A stretch of 64,000 nucleotides of DNA from Deltaproteobacteria bacterium. Lineage in GTDB: Bacteria; UBA10199; GCA-002796325; JACPFF01. The position numbers were made by a program, and so were the translations under genes. Shown here in pieces: positions 17,758 through 26,091 of this stretch. The first letter of the stretch is position 1, and each line of letters starts with the position of its first letter. The stretch is from contig JACPFF010000006.1 in the NCBI GenBank assembly GCA_016183065.1, positions 1 to 64,000 on the forward strand, in the 5' to 3' direction. Below the pieces are notes generated by a model. The model searched no databases, was not told the DNA's origin, and worked only from the letters and a program-made list of their open reading frames with translations.

Positions 17758-19125
17758 GGGTCATCGTAAAACCGAGTGGGTAAATTGAAGGGATTGAAGC
17801 GCCTGCAAGTCGCTCTAGAAGCGGCTAAGAAAAAGATTGAAGGGGTCCAGAAACCTGTAGGACTGAGGGATGCGAAAGAAGAGATGCCTTGGGGATGAAT
17901 ATCGGTTCCCCGGATTGTATCCCAAGTCAGGCGTTCAGAGGATTTTTGGAGACCCGAAAGCCCGCAGTATTGTTCTCATCCGTCGTCAAAAAAAACGAGA
18001 TGCGGTTCTTGCGGAACCTTCCATCGGAGCTTCTACGACCGGAAGATGCGTTGGGTACGGGACTTGTCGTGCGGGGATGCTCGGATCTATCTGGACCTGG
18101 AGATTCGACGGGTCTTTTGCCGGAGCTGCGGGAAGGTGAGGCAGGAGAAGCTCGATTGGTTGGCCGACAATCCGTTCTACACGAAGAGATTCGCTTTCTT
18201 TGTCGGGAGACGGTGCCGGGCGATGACGATCCAGGACGTGGCCAAGGAGACCCGTCTGGACTGGCACACGATCAAGGAGTTGGAGAAGCAGTACATGAAG
18301 GAACAGCTCCGGAGGACGGGGACGCCGGCGCCGAAGGTCATCGGCATCGACGAGATCTCGATCAAAAAAGGGCATACATATCGGATCGTGGTGAGCGATC
18401 TGGAGAGGCGGCGTCCCATCTGGTTCGGTGGAATGGACCGGTCGGAAGAAAGCATGGATCTGTTTTACCAATCCCTGGGGTCCAGGAAGGCCAAGAAGAT
18501 CCGGTCGGCGGTGATGGACATGTGGAAGGCTTTCGAAAAGTCGGCGAAGAAGAATATCCCGGAGGCCGCAATCCTTTACGACAAGTTCCATGTGATGCGG
18601 CATTTGGGCGAGGCGATGGATACGGTGAGGAAGAAGGAATACGGGAGGCTTGCGGGAAAAGACCGGTCGTTTATCAAGGGGCAGAAGTACACGTTACTTT
18701 CGCGGAAGGAAAACCTGGATCTTCCGGGTCGTCAATCGCTTCGGAAGCTCTTGAAGGCGAACAAGAGGCTGAATACGGCCCATCTTTTGACGGAGACCTT
18801 TGGGCAGTTGTGGAGTTACGAGACGGAAGGCTGGGCGCGTCGGTTCTTCGACAACTGGAAAGCATCGTTGAAGTGGCAGAGGCTCAAGCCCTACGAAGAG
18901 TTCGCCGAGATGATCGAGCGGCATTGGGAGGGGATCGCGGCCTACTGTCATCCCGAAAACAAAGTGGCCTTGGGATTTGTGGAAGGCTTAAACAACAAGA
19001 TCCGGGTGATCCAACGACGGGCCTACGGTCTACGAGACGAAGAATATCTTCGGCTCAAGATCCTGACTTGTATGCTCAAGGGGATTTGAAACCGTGAAAA
19101 TCACCCACTCGGAAACGCGAAGACC
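17758..19125 (+). mobile_element. ISL3-family insertion sequence
   Basis: Imperfect terminal inverted repeats bound the element: GGGTCATCG...CCGAGTGGGTAAAT at 17758-17785, and the reverse complement of 19098-19125, which reads GGTCTTCGCG...CCGAGTGGGTGA. The GGTCTTCG-type end is characteristic of ISL3 elements. One transposase gene fills the right part. About 288 bases of leader precede the transposase ATG. No clear 8-bp target duplication is visible, so the exact ends may be off by one or two bases. Confidence 0.8.
18046..19089 (+). CDS. ISL3-family DDE transposase
   Basis: The 347-residue product carries the DDE residues in VIGIDEISIKKGHTYR, AILYDKFHVMRHL and LGFVEGLNNKIRVIQRRAYG, as in the DDE_Tnp_ISL3 family. 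Its N terminus (MRWVRDLSCGDARIYLDLEIRR then CRSCG) is only the second half of the usual zinc ribbon. The first knuckle, CGSCGTFHRSFYDRK, is encoded in frame immediately upstream (about 18001-18045), but no standard start codon is seen there. The real start may be non-canonical, or the gene may be 5'-damaged. Confidence 0.85.
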   Translation: MRWVRDLSCGDARIYLDLEIRRVFCRSCGKVRQEKLDWLADNPFYTKRFAFFVGRRCRAMTIQDVAKETRLDWHTIKELEKQYMKEQLRRTGTPAPKVIGIDEISIKKGHTYRIVVSDLERRRPIWFGGMDRSEESMDLFYQSLGSRKAKKIRSAVMDMWKAFEKSAKKNIPEAAILYDKFHVMRHLGEAMDTVRKKEYGRLAGKDRSFIKGQKYTLLSRKENLDLPGRQSLRKLLKANKRLNTAHLLTETFGQLWSYETEGWARRFFDNWKASLKWQRLKPYEEFAEMIERHWEGIAAYCHPENKVALGFVEGLNNKIRVIQRRAYGLRDEEYLRLKILTCMLKGI

Positions 19126-19134
19126 TAAATAAAA

Positions 19135-19986
19135 CTATCGTTTTTTCTTTCCGGACACTCTTGTCTTTTTATTCACACCATTCTTTTTCCTCACCGTTTT
19201 ATTTTTTGGCACAATGCGTGTAGATGAAATGCTCTTTTTTCCAGGTGCGATAACACCACCGGAATCCAATTCAATTCCAAACAACTGTGACAGATTTTTA
19301 GATTTAAGAACTTTGTCAGTTTGTTTACCACTTGTGGTGATTCCAGTTGTCCCTGCGGCAATGAGTTCCAAGTGATCCACATGACGCAGCTCGAAAAAGA
19401 GTTCCGGCTTTTCATCCAAACGTGCGCCGACACCATAAAGTGCTGCGGCCACATGCTTACACATGACAGCACCATCCGGACAAGAGCAATCCATCGAAAT
19501 TTGTTGGGGAGAAGGAAATAAACCTTTTTGTTTGTCGGTAATGACGCCCATGACAGCTTTTGAAAACCTTCCCTGCAACAGTTCAATCAGTGAGTCGATT
19601 TGTCCTGAGCAGTTTTTGATTAAAGATTGCCAACGATCTTTTTCGAGAGCCCGAATGACAATCTCAACAGTGTAAAGCGACGAACCGTTGACCAGCGCTG
19701 TGACTTTACCTTTGCCGATTTGTAAATCCAAGACGGAACCGTTGCGTAAATAACTGCGTCCACGCGGGAGGCGGTTTTCAAAATCGCTATAGGCTTCGAG
19801 ATTACTGCACCAAGATTTACCCCAGAACGTTTTGGCAATCGTCCGGCCTTCGAGTTGAACGGGACTAATGGATCGTCCCTTTTTCTGCAGGGCTTTGATT
19901 TTTTTAGCGGCCTGTAGCTTTCGTTTAGCCACCGATACATAAGGCGCAAAACCTCCGTAACTGTAATAACCATAAGACATATTCAC
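19135..19986 (-). CDS. SWIM zinc-finger protein
   Basis: The 283-residue protein has a SWIM motif CSCPDGAVMCKH (CxCx6CxH) at about residues 165-176, preceded by QISMD. The N terminus is SYGYYSYGGFAPYVSVAKRK, and the last 40 residues are very rich in Lys and Arg. SWIM proteins of this type often sit beside SNF2-like helicases in bacteria, as here, where the helicase gene lies one base upstream in the same operon. A DNA- or nucleoprotein-binding partner of the helicase is a reasonable inference. The gene is AT-rich compared with the chromosome. Confidence 0.85.
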   Translation of the reverse strand: MNMSYGYYSYGGFAPYVSVAKRKLQAAKKIKALQKKGRSISPVQLEGRTIAKTFWGKSWCSNLEAYSDFENRLPRGRSYLRNGSVLDLQIGKGKVTALVNGSSLYTVEIVIRALEKDRWQSLIKNCSGQIDSLIELLQGRFSKAVMGVITDKQKGLFPSPQQISMDCSCPDGAVMCKHVAAALYGVGARLDEKPELFFELRHVDHLELIAAGTTGITTSGKQTDKVLKSKNLSQLFGIELDSGGVIAPGKKSISSTRIVPKNKTVRKKNGVNKKTRVSGKKKR

Positions 19987-19987
19987 C

Positions 19988-22762
19988 TCAGCTTTCTTCT
20001 ATGGCACTCTTCAAATCAAGCGAAACAAGTTTGATGAGGTCTGTGTTAGACATTTCTGTCAGCACAGCATCTTGACTGCCCTCTAAAATTTCTTGAGACA
20101 ATTTCTGTTTTGATTTGATGAGTTCATCAATACGTTCTTCAATTGTTCCGCGACAAATAAATTTATGCACCAGCACGTTCTTTTTTTGCCCGATACGAAA
20201 AGCGCGGTCGGTGGCTTGGTTTTCCACCGCAGGGTTCCACCATCGATCAAAGTGAATCACGTGCGAAGCCGCCGTTAAATTCAAACCTGTACCTCCCGCT
20301 TTGAGCGAAAGCACAAAATGGGGAGGGCCTTGTTCCTCTTGGAATTCTTTAACCATATCACCACGGTTTTTAACAGTGGTTTCTCCATGCAAAACAAGAC
20401 CTGTTCTAGCAAAAATACCGGCCAGGAAGCGCGAGAGTGGTTCCGTGATTTCACGAAACTGCGTGAAGACCAAAAGCTTTTCCTGCTTGGCGGCAATCTC
20501 CTCACAAATCTCGCGCAGCCGGTTAAACTTACCGCTATCTTGTGGGGCATATTTGCCGTCCGAAAACCATTGGGATGGATGATTGCAAATCTGTTTGAAA
20601 CGCATGAGCGAGGCAAGAATAATGCCGCGTCGCTGAATGCCGTCCGCTTCGTCTAATTGTCTGGCCAAGGTATCCACCGATTGCTGATACAGCGCCGCTT
20701 GCGCTTTGGTGAGCGGGCAGTAAACCGAGAGTTCGGTCTTGTCTGGTAAATCAGAGATAATACGTTTGTCGGTTTTGAGGCGTCGTAACAAATACGGTCG
20801 CACCAAATCACGCAACGCACCATACGGCTGGGTCGCATCATTCTTTTCGCAAGCTTTAACAAATTTTTCAAATGCCTTGGCCGAACTCAAAAGCCCTGGG
20901 CACAGAAAGTCATAAATCGACCACAAATCGGAGAGATGATTTTCAACCGGCGTACCCGTCAATGCCAAACGATGACGACTTTTCAAGTCTTTGACTGCAC
21001 GAGTTTGTTTGGTTCCTGGGTTTTTAATGGCCTGTGCCTCATCAATGACAATAACATTCCAAGAAGTTTTTTTCAGCCAATTCAGTCGCCCTAAAAAACC
21101 ATAAGTTGTGATGACAACATCTGTGTCTTGCAAAATCTTTTGCGAAGGATTTTCGATATCACCGGTTTTTTGACCATCAGTTCCAATGGCTGATGGATGA
21201 GCAATAAAATATTTAAGGCTAGGGGCAAATTTTTCGATTTCGGATTTCCAATTTCCAATGAGCGAGGCCGGAACAACCAGCAGATTGATTCTCGATTCAT
21301 TTTGAGAAACTTTCATTTTTTCTTTTTGTAGCATCAAAAATAACGCAATTACCTGCACTGTTTTACCAAGACCCATATCGTCAGCCAAGCACGCACCAAG
21401 TCCTAATCGATTGAGGAACCACAGCCACTGCACTCCAATTTGCTGGTAAGGTCGCAGTGTGGTTTTGAGTTCTGCCCCAAGAGCAGTATTTGACTTTATT
21501 TTGCCCTGTGGGTCTTTAAGTTCGGCGAGCTGTTTTGCCAAAACTTCCCCGGCAACCACTTGGGACCAATCTGCAGAAGCCTGAGAAAATAATTCTCCAT
21601 CATCGCCGCCAATGGCTGCTCCCGAAAGCAATCGCATCCCTTCGATAAACGATAAGCCATCTTCAGCGTGACGTTCAACGGTCTTCCAATGTTTGAGCGC
21701 TTCTTTGAGCTTGTCCTTGTCGACCTCTGTCCATTGGCCACGTAGCAAAACTAACCCATTGGTGCCTGCAAGAATTTGCCGCAATTCCTCCTCACTCAAT
21801 TTTTCACCGCCCAAAGTGACAGAAACAGAAAAATCCAATAGCGCGTTGGCTCCAACTGCTGACATTCCCTTGTTGCCGATAGTCACCGAAACTTGAGGCC
21901 TTGATGGCTGTTTTGGCTTCCACCAGTCTGGAATACGCACAACAACACCTGATGATTCCAGCACAGGAATATTTTTTAGAAATTGATGAGCCTCTTGCGG
22001 TGTCCAGGCGAGCGGGTGATAAACCTCTCCGGAGTCAACAAGCCCTTTGATAAATTCGCTTTGGCTGGCTGCTTTTTGAACGGGCGTTAAGAGTTGCAAA
22101 AGCTGAACCTTGTTTTTGGCTCCGGCATATTCTTCCAGCGCTTTTCCCAAGGGAATGTGTTGTGCCTTTCCTTGCATCGAGAGTTTGTGTGTGTAGGTGG
22201 CCAGAAAGGCAAAGGGCGCCACAGGGTTATTTTTATTCTCGGCCAAATGAAAACAAACGCGCCCGATAAGATTCAAAACAGAACCATGACTTTCAAAAAA
22301 AGACTGAACAGGGTTTTCTGTGCTTTTTGAAAGGGAGGCAAGAAATCCGCTCAACTCTTTTTGAAAAGCAGTTTGCAATTGATCCCAAATTTGAGTGAGC
22401 ACATCCACGTTTAAATATTCGGCTCCCATCATGGGCGGTGGTGTTGTGGCGAATGTTGTCAATTCGTCGTGAGGCACGGGGATTTGAATGGTAATAGCCA
22501 AGTCAGGATTTGTCAGTTCCGGTAATCTGCAGAGATGAGAAAAAAACAGTCTGGAAAAATCAATCCAATAAGAAATATCCGGTGGCAAGTCATCAGAGGT
22601 TGGAGATAAACCAAGATACAAAAGTCCGACGATGCCACTACGCGCAAAAGTCAAGCGAATCTTATCTGACAAGTTCTTGCCCGCATCGGGCAGAAGATGC
22701 ACCATGCCTTGCGGCGAAAGCGCGATTGAAAAATGTTCGTGCTCCATAATCTGATTTGTCAC
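19988..22762 (-). CDS. SNF2/Rad54-family DEAD-like ATPase (helicase)
   Basis: The 924-residue protein has all SNF2 motifs: DDMGLGKTVQ at about 459-468, LVVPASLIGNWKSEI, VIDEAQAIKN at about 567-576, LTGTPVENHLSDLWSIYDFL, LVFTQFRE, and HFDRWWNPAVENQATDRAFRIGQ near residue 845. The N-terminal 400 residues resemble the bacterial SNF2-associated region. Such enzymes translocate on double-stranded DNA. It starts from GTG 22762, overlapping the upstream ATPase gene (GTGA), and is followed by the SWIM gene. The gene is AT-rich and probably horizontally acquired. Confidence 0.92.
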   Translation of the reverse strand: MTNQIMEHEHFSIALSPQGMVHLLPDAGKNLSDKIRLTFARSGIVGLLYLGLSPTSDDLPPDISYWIDFSRLFFSHLCRLPELTNPDLAITIQIPVPHDELTTFATTPPPMMGAEYLNVDVLTQIWDQLQTAFQKELSGFLASLSKSTENPVQSFFESHGSVLNLIGRVCFHLAENKNNPVAPFAFLATYTHKLSMQGKAQHIPLGKALEEYAGAKNKVQLLQLLTPVQKAASQSEFIKGLVDSGEVYHPLAWTPQEAHQFLKNIPVLESSGVVVRIPDWWKPKQPSRPQVSVTIGNKGMSAVGANALLDFSVSVTLGGEKLSEEELRQILAGTNGLVLLRGQWTEVDKDKLKEALKHWKTVERHAEDGLSFIEGMRLLSGAAIGGDDGELFSQASADWSQVVAGEVLAKQLAELKDPQGKIKSNTALGAELKTTLRPYQQIGVQWLWFLNRLGLGACLADDMGLGKTVQVIALFLMLQKEKMKVSQNESRINLLVVPASLIGNWKSEIEKFAPSLKYFIAHPSAIGTDGQKTGDIENPSQKILQDTDVVITTYGFLGRLNWLKKTSWNVIVIDEAQAIKNPGTKQTRAVKDLKSRHRLALTGTPVENHLSDLWSIYDFLCPGLLSSAKAFEKFVKACEKNDATQPYGALRDLVRPYLLRRLKTDKRIISDLPDKTELSVYCPLTKAQAALYQQSVDTLARQLDEADGIQRRGIILASLMRFKQICNHPSQWFSDGKYAPQDSGKFNRLREICEEIAAKQEKLLVFTQFREITEPLSRFLAGIFARTGLVLHGETTVKNRGDMVKEFQEEQGPPHFVLSLKAGGTGLNLTAASHVIHFDRWWNPAVENQATDRAFRIGQKKNVLVHKFICRGTIEERIDELIKSKQKLSQEILEGSQDAVLTEMSNTDLIKLVSLDLKSAIEES

Positions 22763-24177
22763 GTCTTTCCGAAGAGAGCCCGTACTGTGATATATTTTTG
22801 TTTTTTACTTCTTGGAACATCCGGCAACGTATAAGCCAGTTTTCTTTCTTTAATAAGACGTGGAAGCAATTCTTTTCGGACATAGTCCAAACTAAGGCCG
22901 GTCTCCGCAATAATTTGGTCCCGGCTTTTTGCTGTTTTGCAAAATTCCAAAATCTTCAGTTCAGATGACGAAATATCATCATGATCATGGGGGGTATCAT
23001 GGGGGGTATCATGGGGGGTATCATGGGGGGTATCATGACGGGCAGCATCAGCCGGTTTTGCGCCAAAGGTGACTTTAAATCCTTGGTCTTCTTCTAGAAT
23101 TGGTTCGGGATGTCCGGCGGCCTTTGTCTCCTCAATCATCTTCATCACGCCGCTTCCCCATTGCTCAATGAGCCCCACATAAAAGAACATTTTGGCAATC
23201 AGTTTGTTTTTGGGAAATGAGCGGTGTTCTTTTTTCAATTTTTCAACGGACAAGTTCTGAGGCAGGTCTCCCGGATTCCAGACCAGAATATGATCATCGT
23301 AAATTCGAATTTGGGTGTGACCGGTTTCTGCATAATCCCTGTGGCAAACGGCATTGGTGACAGCCTCACGCAGAGCATCAAGCGGATATTCCCAAATCAC
23401 ATCTCTTTGAGGTTTGCCGGTCATTCTGAATTCAGTTTGCAGGCGGTCACGAAAATACTGCATGGTATTTTCAACTTGATCAAAGAGTGTTTCTTCAACT
23501 TCACGATCATCCACAATCAGGGTTTCCGATCTAAAACGTCCGATTTTTATGACGGCATGCGAATAAAATTTTTGTGGATTCTTACCAAACAGAAGCACAG
23601 CAGCTCGGGTGAGTTTGCCATCTTTCATCAAGTCCAGTTTTCCCAACAATTCCGGTATTGAAATAGAGGCTGGAATGGGTCTTCTTCCAATTTCGTTTGC
23701 CTTGCGAATGAAAGTTTTGATTTTGGTTGTGCTGATGTCAGCGATTTTGGCACGAGGCTCTGGCAACGCATCCCATGTGACACCGATATGATCCAAAACC
23801 AGGCGGGTTAATTCGTTGGCTCCCATCTGCCGCGTTGTACTGCCAACACGACGATAGGCACGCCCACGATACATGACAGGCTTGATCTTGTTTTCCGAAA
23901 CCTGAATTAAAATGATGTTTTTTTCATCGACTCGGACCGCCTTGATGGATGGCTGTAGCCCCGTGCCTTGATCGATTTGGTTGGCCATGTCCTTGAGTAC
24001 GGACTGATCGGCTTTGACTCCAACCACAACACCCTTGTCGTTGACGCCAACAAACACAATGCCCCCCTTGGTATTGGCAAGGGCCGAAAGCGACTCAAGC
24101 ACCTCACGGGAAAACGACTGCTTGAATTCAACGATTTCCGATTCACCGGACTTAAGCATTTTTGTGATGTTGTCCAT
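22759..24177 (-). CDS. AlbA_2/Schlafen-type ATP-binding protein with C-terminal winged helix
   Basis: The 472-residue protein opens with the AlbA_2 (AAA_4, Schlafen-like) domain: GESEIVEFKQSF, then ALANTKGGIVFVGVNDKGVV. The middle contains the GHKL-like segment DALREAVTNAVCHRDY and the G-box-like LIEQWGSGVMKMIEE. Four HDTP repeats (from 22987-23034) link this part to a C-terminal winged-helix-like region (ILEFCKTAKSRDQIIAETGLS). Longer starts at 24189 or 24213 are possible, and none has a clear ribosome site. It is the first gene of the AT-rich three-gene unit. Family members are found as regulators or defence-associated proteins; the role here is unknown. Confidence 0.8.
   Translation of the reverse strand: MDNITKMLKSGESEIVEFKQSFSREVLESLSALANTKGGIVFVGVNDKGVVVGVKADQSVLKDMANQIDQGTGLQPSIKAVRVDEKNIILIQVSENKIKPVMYRGRAYRRVGSTTRQMGANELTRLVLDHIGVTWDALPEPRAKIADISTTKIKTFIRKANEIGRRPIPASISIPELLGKLDLMKDGKLTRAAVLLFGKNPQKFYSHAVIKIGRFRSETLIVDDREVEETLFDQVENTMQYFRDRLQTEFRMTGKPQRDVIWEYPLDALREAVTNAVCHRDYAETGHTQIRIYDDHILVWNPGDLPQNLSVEKLKKEHRSFPKNKLIAKMFFYVGLIEQWGSGVMKMIEETKAAGHPEPILEEDQGFKVTFGAKPADAARHDTPHDTPHDTPHDTPHDHDDISSSELKILEFCKTAKSRDQIIAETGLSLDYVRKELLPRLIKERKLAYTLPDVPRSKKQKYITVRALFGKT
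22987..23034 (-). repeat. Four tandem 12-bp units encoding HDTP repeats
   Basis: The 12-base unit ATGGGGGGTATC (plus-strand reading) is repeated four times without mismatch and encodes His-Asp-Thr-Pro repeats in the AlbA_2 protein. Each unit contains a six-G run, and the length is a multiple of three, so slippage would change the linker length without breaking the frame. Confidence 0.85.
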
Positions 24178-24213
24178 TTTTTGGCGCATTTGAAATGAAA
24201 CATATACCACCAA

Positions 24214-24439
24214 ATACCAGAAATCAAAGAGCTATTTCGTTTTTCAGATCTGAAACTCACCTTAGTTTACGGTCATTGCATAATACCTCATGTGCGGTCG
24301 CGTTGTGCCGCATTCAAATGGGAAAAATGTGATGACTATCAGCGCGGACGGCATGCCCACGACCTTCATCAGCCTCGCCAGCTCGCGCTTCCGCCGCGCC
24401 CTCCACCCGGCCTTCATCAACGAAGTTGTCGGTTTCTCC
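24214..24439. other. Gap between island operon and IS remnant
   Basis: The first part is AT-rich and should hold the promoter of the minus-strand operon, although no convincing -35/-10 pair was picked. From about 24290 the composition returns to GC-rich. Short open frames on both strands here (including one starting MCGRVVP) do not match a family over any length and are not called. Confidence 0.3.
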
Positions 24440-24633
24440 CCGGTCGTAGAAACTCGGGTAGGTGACTCCGTAAGACCCACAGGCTGTAGTTTTTGACGAC
24501 GCCGGAGCGTGCCACCTCTCGTCCCCGGATTGCCAAGAATCCCCTGAACCCTCGCTTTAGGATGAAATCCGGGGAACCGATACGCATCCCCAAGGCCTCT
24601 CTTTTTTTGCCTCCCTTATTCATCCAGGTTTTT
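24440..24633 (-). mobile_element. Decayed inverted copy of an ISL3-type 5' region
   Basis: Read on the minus strand, this stretch parallels the left part of the ISL3 element at about 17850-18045. Shared runs include GGCCTTGGGGATG (element: TGCCTTGGGGATG), TATCGGTTCCCCGGATT and GTCGTCAAAAA, and the same 13-base offset leads to a zinc-knuckle frame (CGSYGVTYPSFYDRG against CGSCGTFHRSFYDRK). Similarity stops after FYDR, and no terminal inverted repeat is left. It is a truncated relative in opposite orientation to the intact IS, on the far side of the AT-rich operon. Confidence 0.65.
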
Positions 24634-24652
24634 AGTTCTCACGCGAAGGATG

Positions 24653-24681
24653 TTGCGTCGCCGCGTGGCACCTTTTATAAT
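24653..24681 (+). promoter_or_regulatory. Promoter giving a near-leaderless histidine kinase mRNA
   Basis: TTGCGT at 24653-24658, a 17-base spacer and a perfect TATAAT at 24676-24681 form a strong sigma-70 promoter. The expected start of transcription falls at about 24687-24689, only two to four bases before ATG 24691, so the message would have almost no leader. Confidence 0.65.
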
Positions 24682-24690
24682 GCAGGCACC

Positions 24691-26034
24691 ATGTCATTGA
24701 CCATCCCGTGGAATCTCTACGGCTCGATAGTTGCGCTCGCGCTGGGTCTCGTGGTGATCGGCATGGGGGTCCGGTATTGGCCGATGCTCCAGACCGTGTG
24801 GCAGCGGGTGCGCGGAAGCACTCCCGACACCAGTCATGATGCCGCGATGGCCGATCTGAGCGTCGCGGCCCTGCGGGATGGCGACCGCGCCGTGGGCCGC
24901 AATCTCCTCCTCTTCCTGACCGAGTTTGTCGATGCCGAGGGGAGTTCGTTGTTGACCTGCGACCCGGCAACAGGGCGCTTCCAGCTCCAGGAGATCGTTG
25001 GGGCCAAACCCGGGTCCTTTCAGGTCGGCGACATCGATACCTTCCTTCAAGCCCTCCGGGAACGCCGCCAGATGATCACCCGGCGGGCCCTGGTCAATGA
25101 CAAGGCCCTGGCCGAGATGAAGACCATCGGGCTGCAGTACGCCGTGCAATTTCATGCCGAGGCGTGTCTCCCCTCTTTTCTCGGCGAACACTTGTTGGCG
25201 GTGGTCAATTTTGGCCCGCGAAAAAATAATACGCTGTATGATGATGCCCTATGCCAGCAGCTCGGTCGCCTGGCATCGCAATGTGCCCTGTTGCTGCAGC
25301 ATGCGCAGTTGTCCGCCGCGCTGCGGCGTGCGGATCGGGAAATGGCAGGTCATGCCGCCCTGCGCCGGCAGTTGCTGGCCAATATGTCCCACGAGCTCCG
25401 GACGCCCCTGTCGAGTATCATCGGATTGACCGAACAGCTGATGGACACGGAGAGTGTTGCGACACCGGAAGAACGGCGCGCCCACTTAGGCATGGTGCAC
25501 GACTCTGGCCAGCGGTTGCTCCGGACGGTGACGGCGCTCGTTGACCTGGCAAAACTCGAGGCGCATGGAGAGGGGCTGGCCATCGGGCGCATTCATCTCA
25601 GTCGCGTCCTGGAAGCACTCACCCCCCAGCTCCGACCGACAGCGGCGACCCAGCTCCTGCTGCGGCTCGATGACGGCATTCCCCCCATTTATGGGGACGA
25701 GACGTGGGTCCGCTGCCTGCTCAACCATCTCCTCGAGAATGCGGTCAAATTTACGCCGCAGGGGCGTGTGTGGGTCGATGCGGAACGCCGCGGCGACATG
25801 CTGAAGGTCGGGGTCCACGATACCGGCATCGGGATTCGGCCGGAAAAACAGGAGGTCATTTTTTCAGGGTTTATCCAGGCCAATGGCGGTCCGGAACGCT
25901 CACACGAGGGGAGCGGCATCGGGTTGGCGATCTCCCGCCGCGTTGTGGAACTGCATGGGGGACGGCTGTGGCTGCAGAGTCAACCGGGCATGGGGAGTCA
26001 CTTCTTTTTTACCCTCCCGCTCAAACCGTCGTAG
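24691..26034 (+). CDS. Membrane sensor histidine kinase with GAF-like domain
   Basis: The 447-residue protein has one N-terminal transmembrane segment (YGSIVALALGLVVIGMGVRY), a GAF-like sensory region at about residues 45-200, and a HisKA/HATPase core. The H-box is LLANMSHELRTPLSSIIGL, the N-box LLNHLLENAVKF, and the G-boxes HDTGIGI and EGSGIGLAIS. It autophosphorylates on His and passes the phosphate to a response regulator, which is not encoded nearby. An in-frame upstream extension to 24493 would run through the IS remnant and is rejected. Confidence 0.9.
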   Translation: MSLTIPWNLYGSIVALALGLVVIGMGVRYWPMLQTVWQRVRGSTPDTSHDAAMADLSVAALRDGDRAVGRNLLLFLTEFVDAEGSSLLTCDPATGRFQLQEIVGAKPGSFQVGDIDTFLQALRERRQMITRRALVNDKALAEMKTIGLQYAVQFHAEACLPSFLGEHLLAVVNFGPRKNNTLYDDALCQQLGRLASQCALLLQHAQLSAALRRADREMAGHAALRRQLLANMSHELRTPLSSIIGLTEQLMDTESVATPEERRAHLGMVHDSGQRLLRTVTALVDLAKLEAHGEGLAIGRIHLSRVLEALTPQLRPTAATQLLLRLDDGIPPIYGDETWVRCLLNHLLENAVKFTPQGRVWVDAERRGDMLKVGVHDTGIGIRPEKQEVIFSGFIQANGGPERSHEGSGIGLAISRRVVELHGGRLWLQSQPGMGSHFFFTLPLKPS

Positions 26035-26091
26035 GGTCCGCACAATTCTATTGATCGCCCCTCCCCCCTTTGCTATTCCGCATGGCCGTTT

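Noticed and set aside
17889-19097. A 402-codon open frame overlapping the ISL3 transposase in another phase
   Set aside because: The transposase frame carries the DDE residues. The other frame is Gly/Arg-rich with no family likeness, apart from the short conserved leader noted separately.
22987-23034. Possible CRISPR-like short repeats
   Set aside because: The units are 12 bases, directly adjacent with no spacers, and encode an in-frame peptide repeat.
24290-24496. Short frame starting MCGRVVP, reminiscent of SRAP/YedK proteins
   Set aside because: Only the first four residues match. The rest does not, and it lies over the IS remnant.
24493-24690. N-terminal extension of the histidine kinase
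   Set aside because: It runs through the IS remnant, and ATG 24691 is followed by the expected membrane segment and preceded by a strong promoter.
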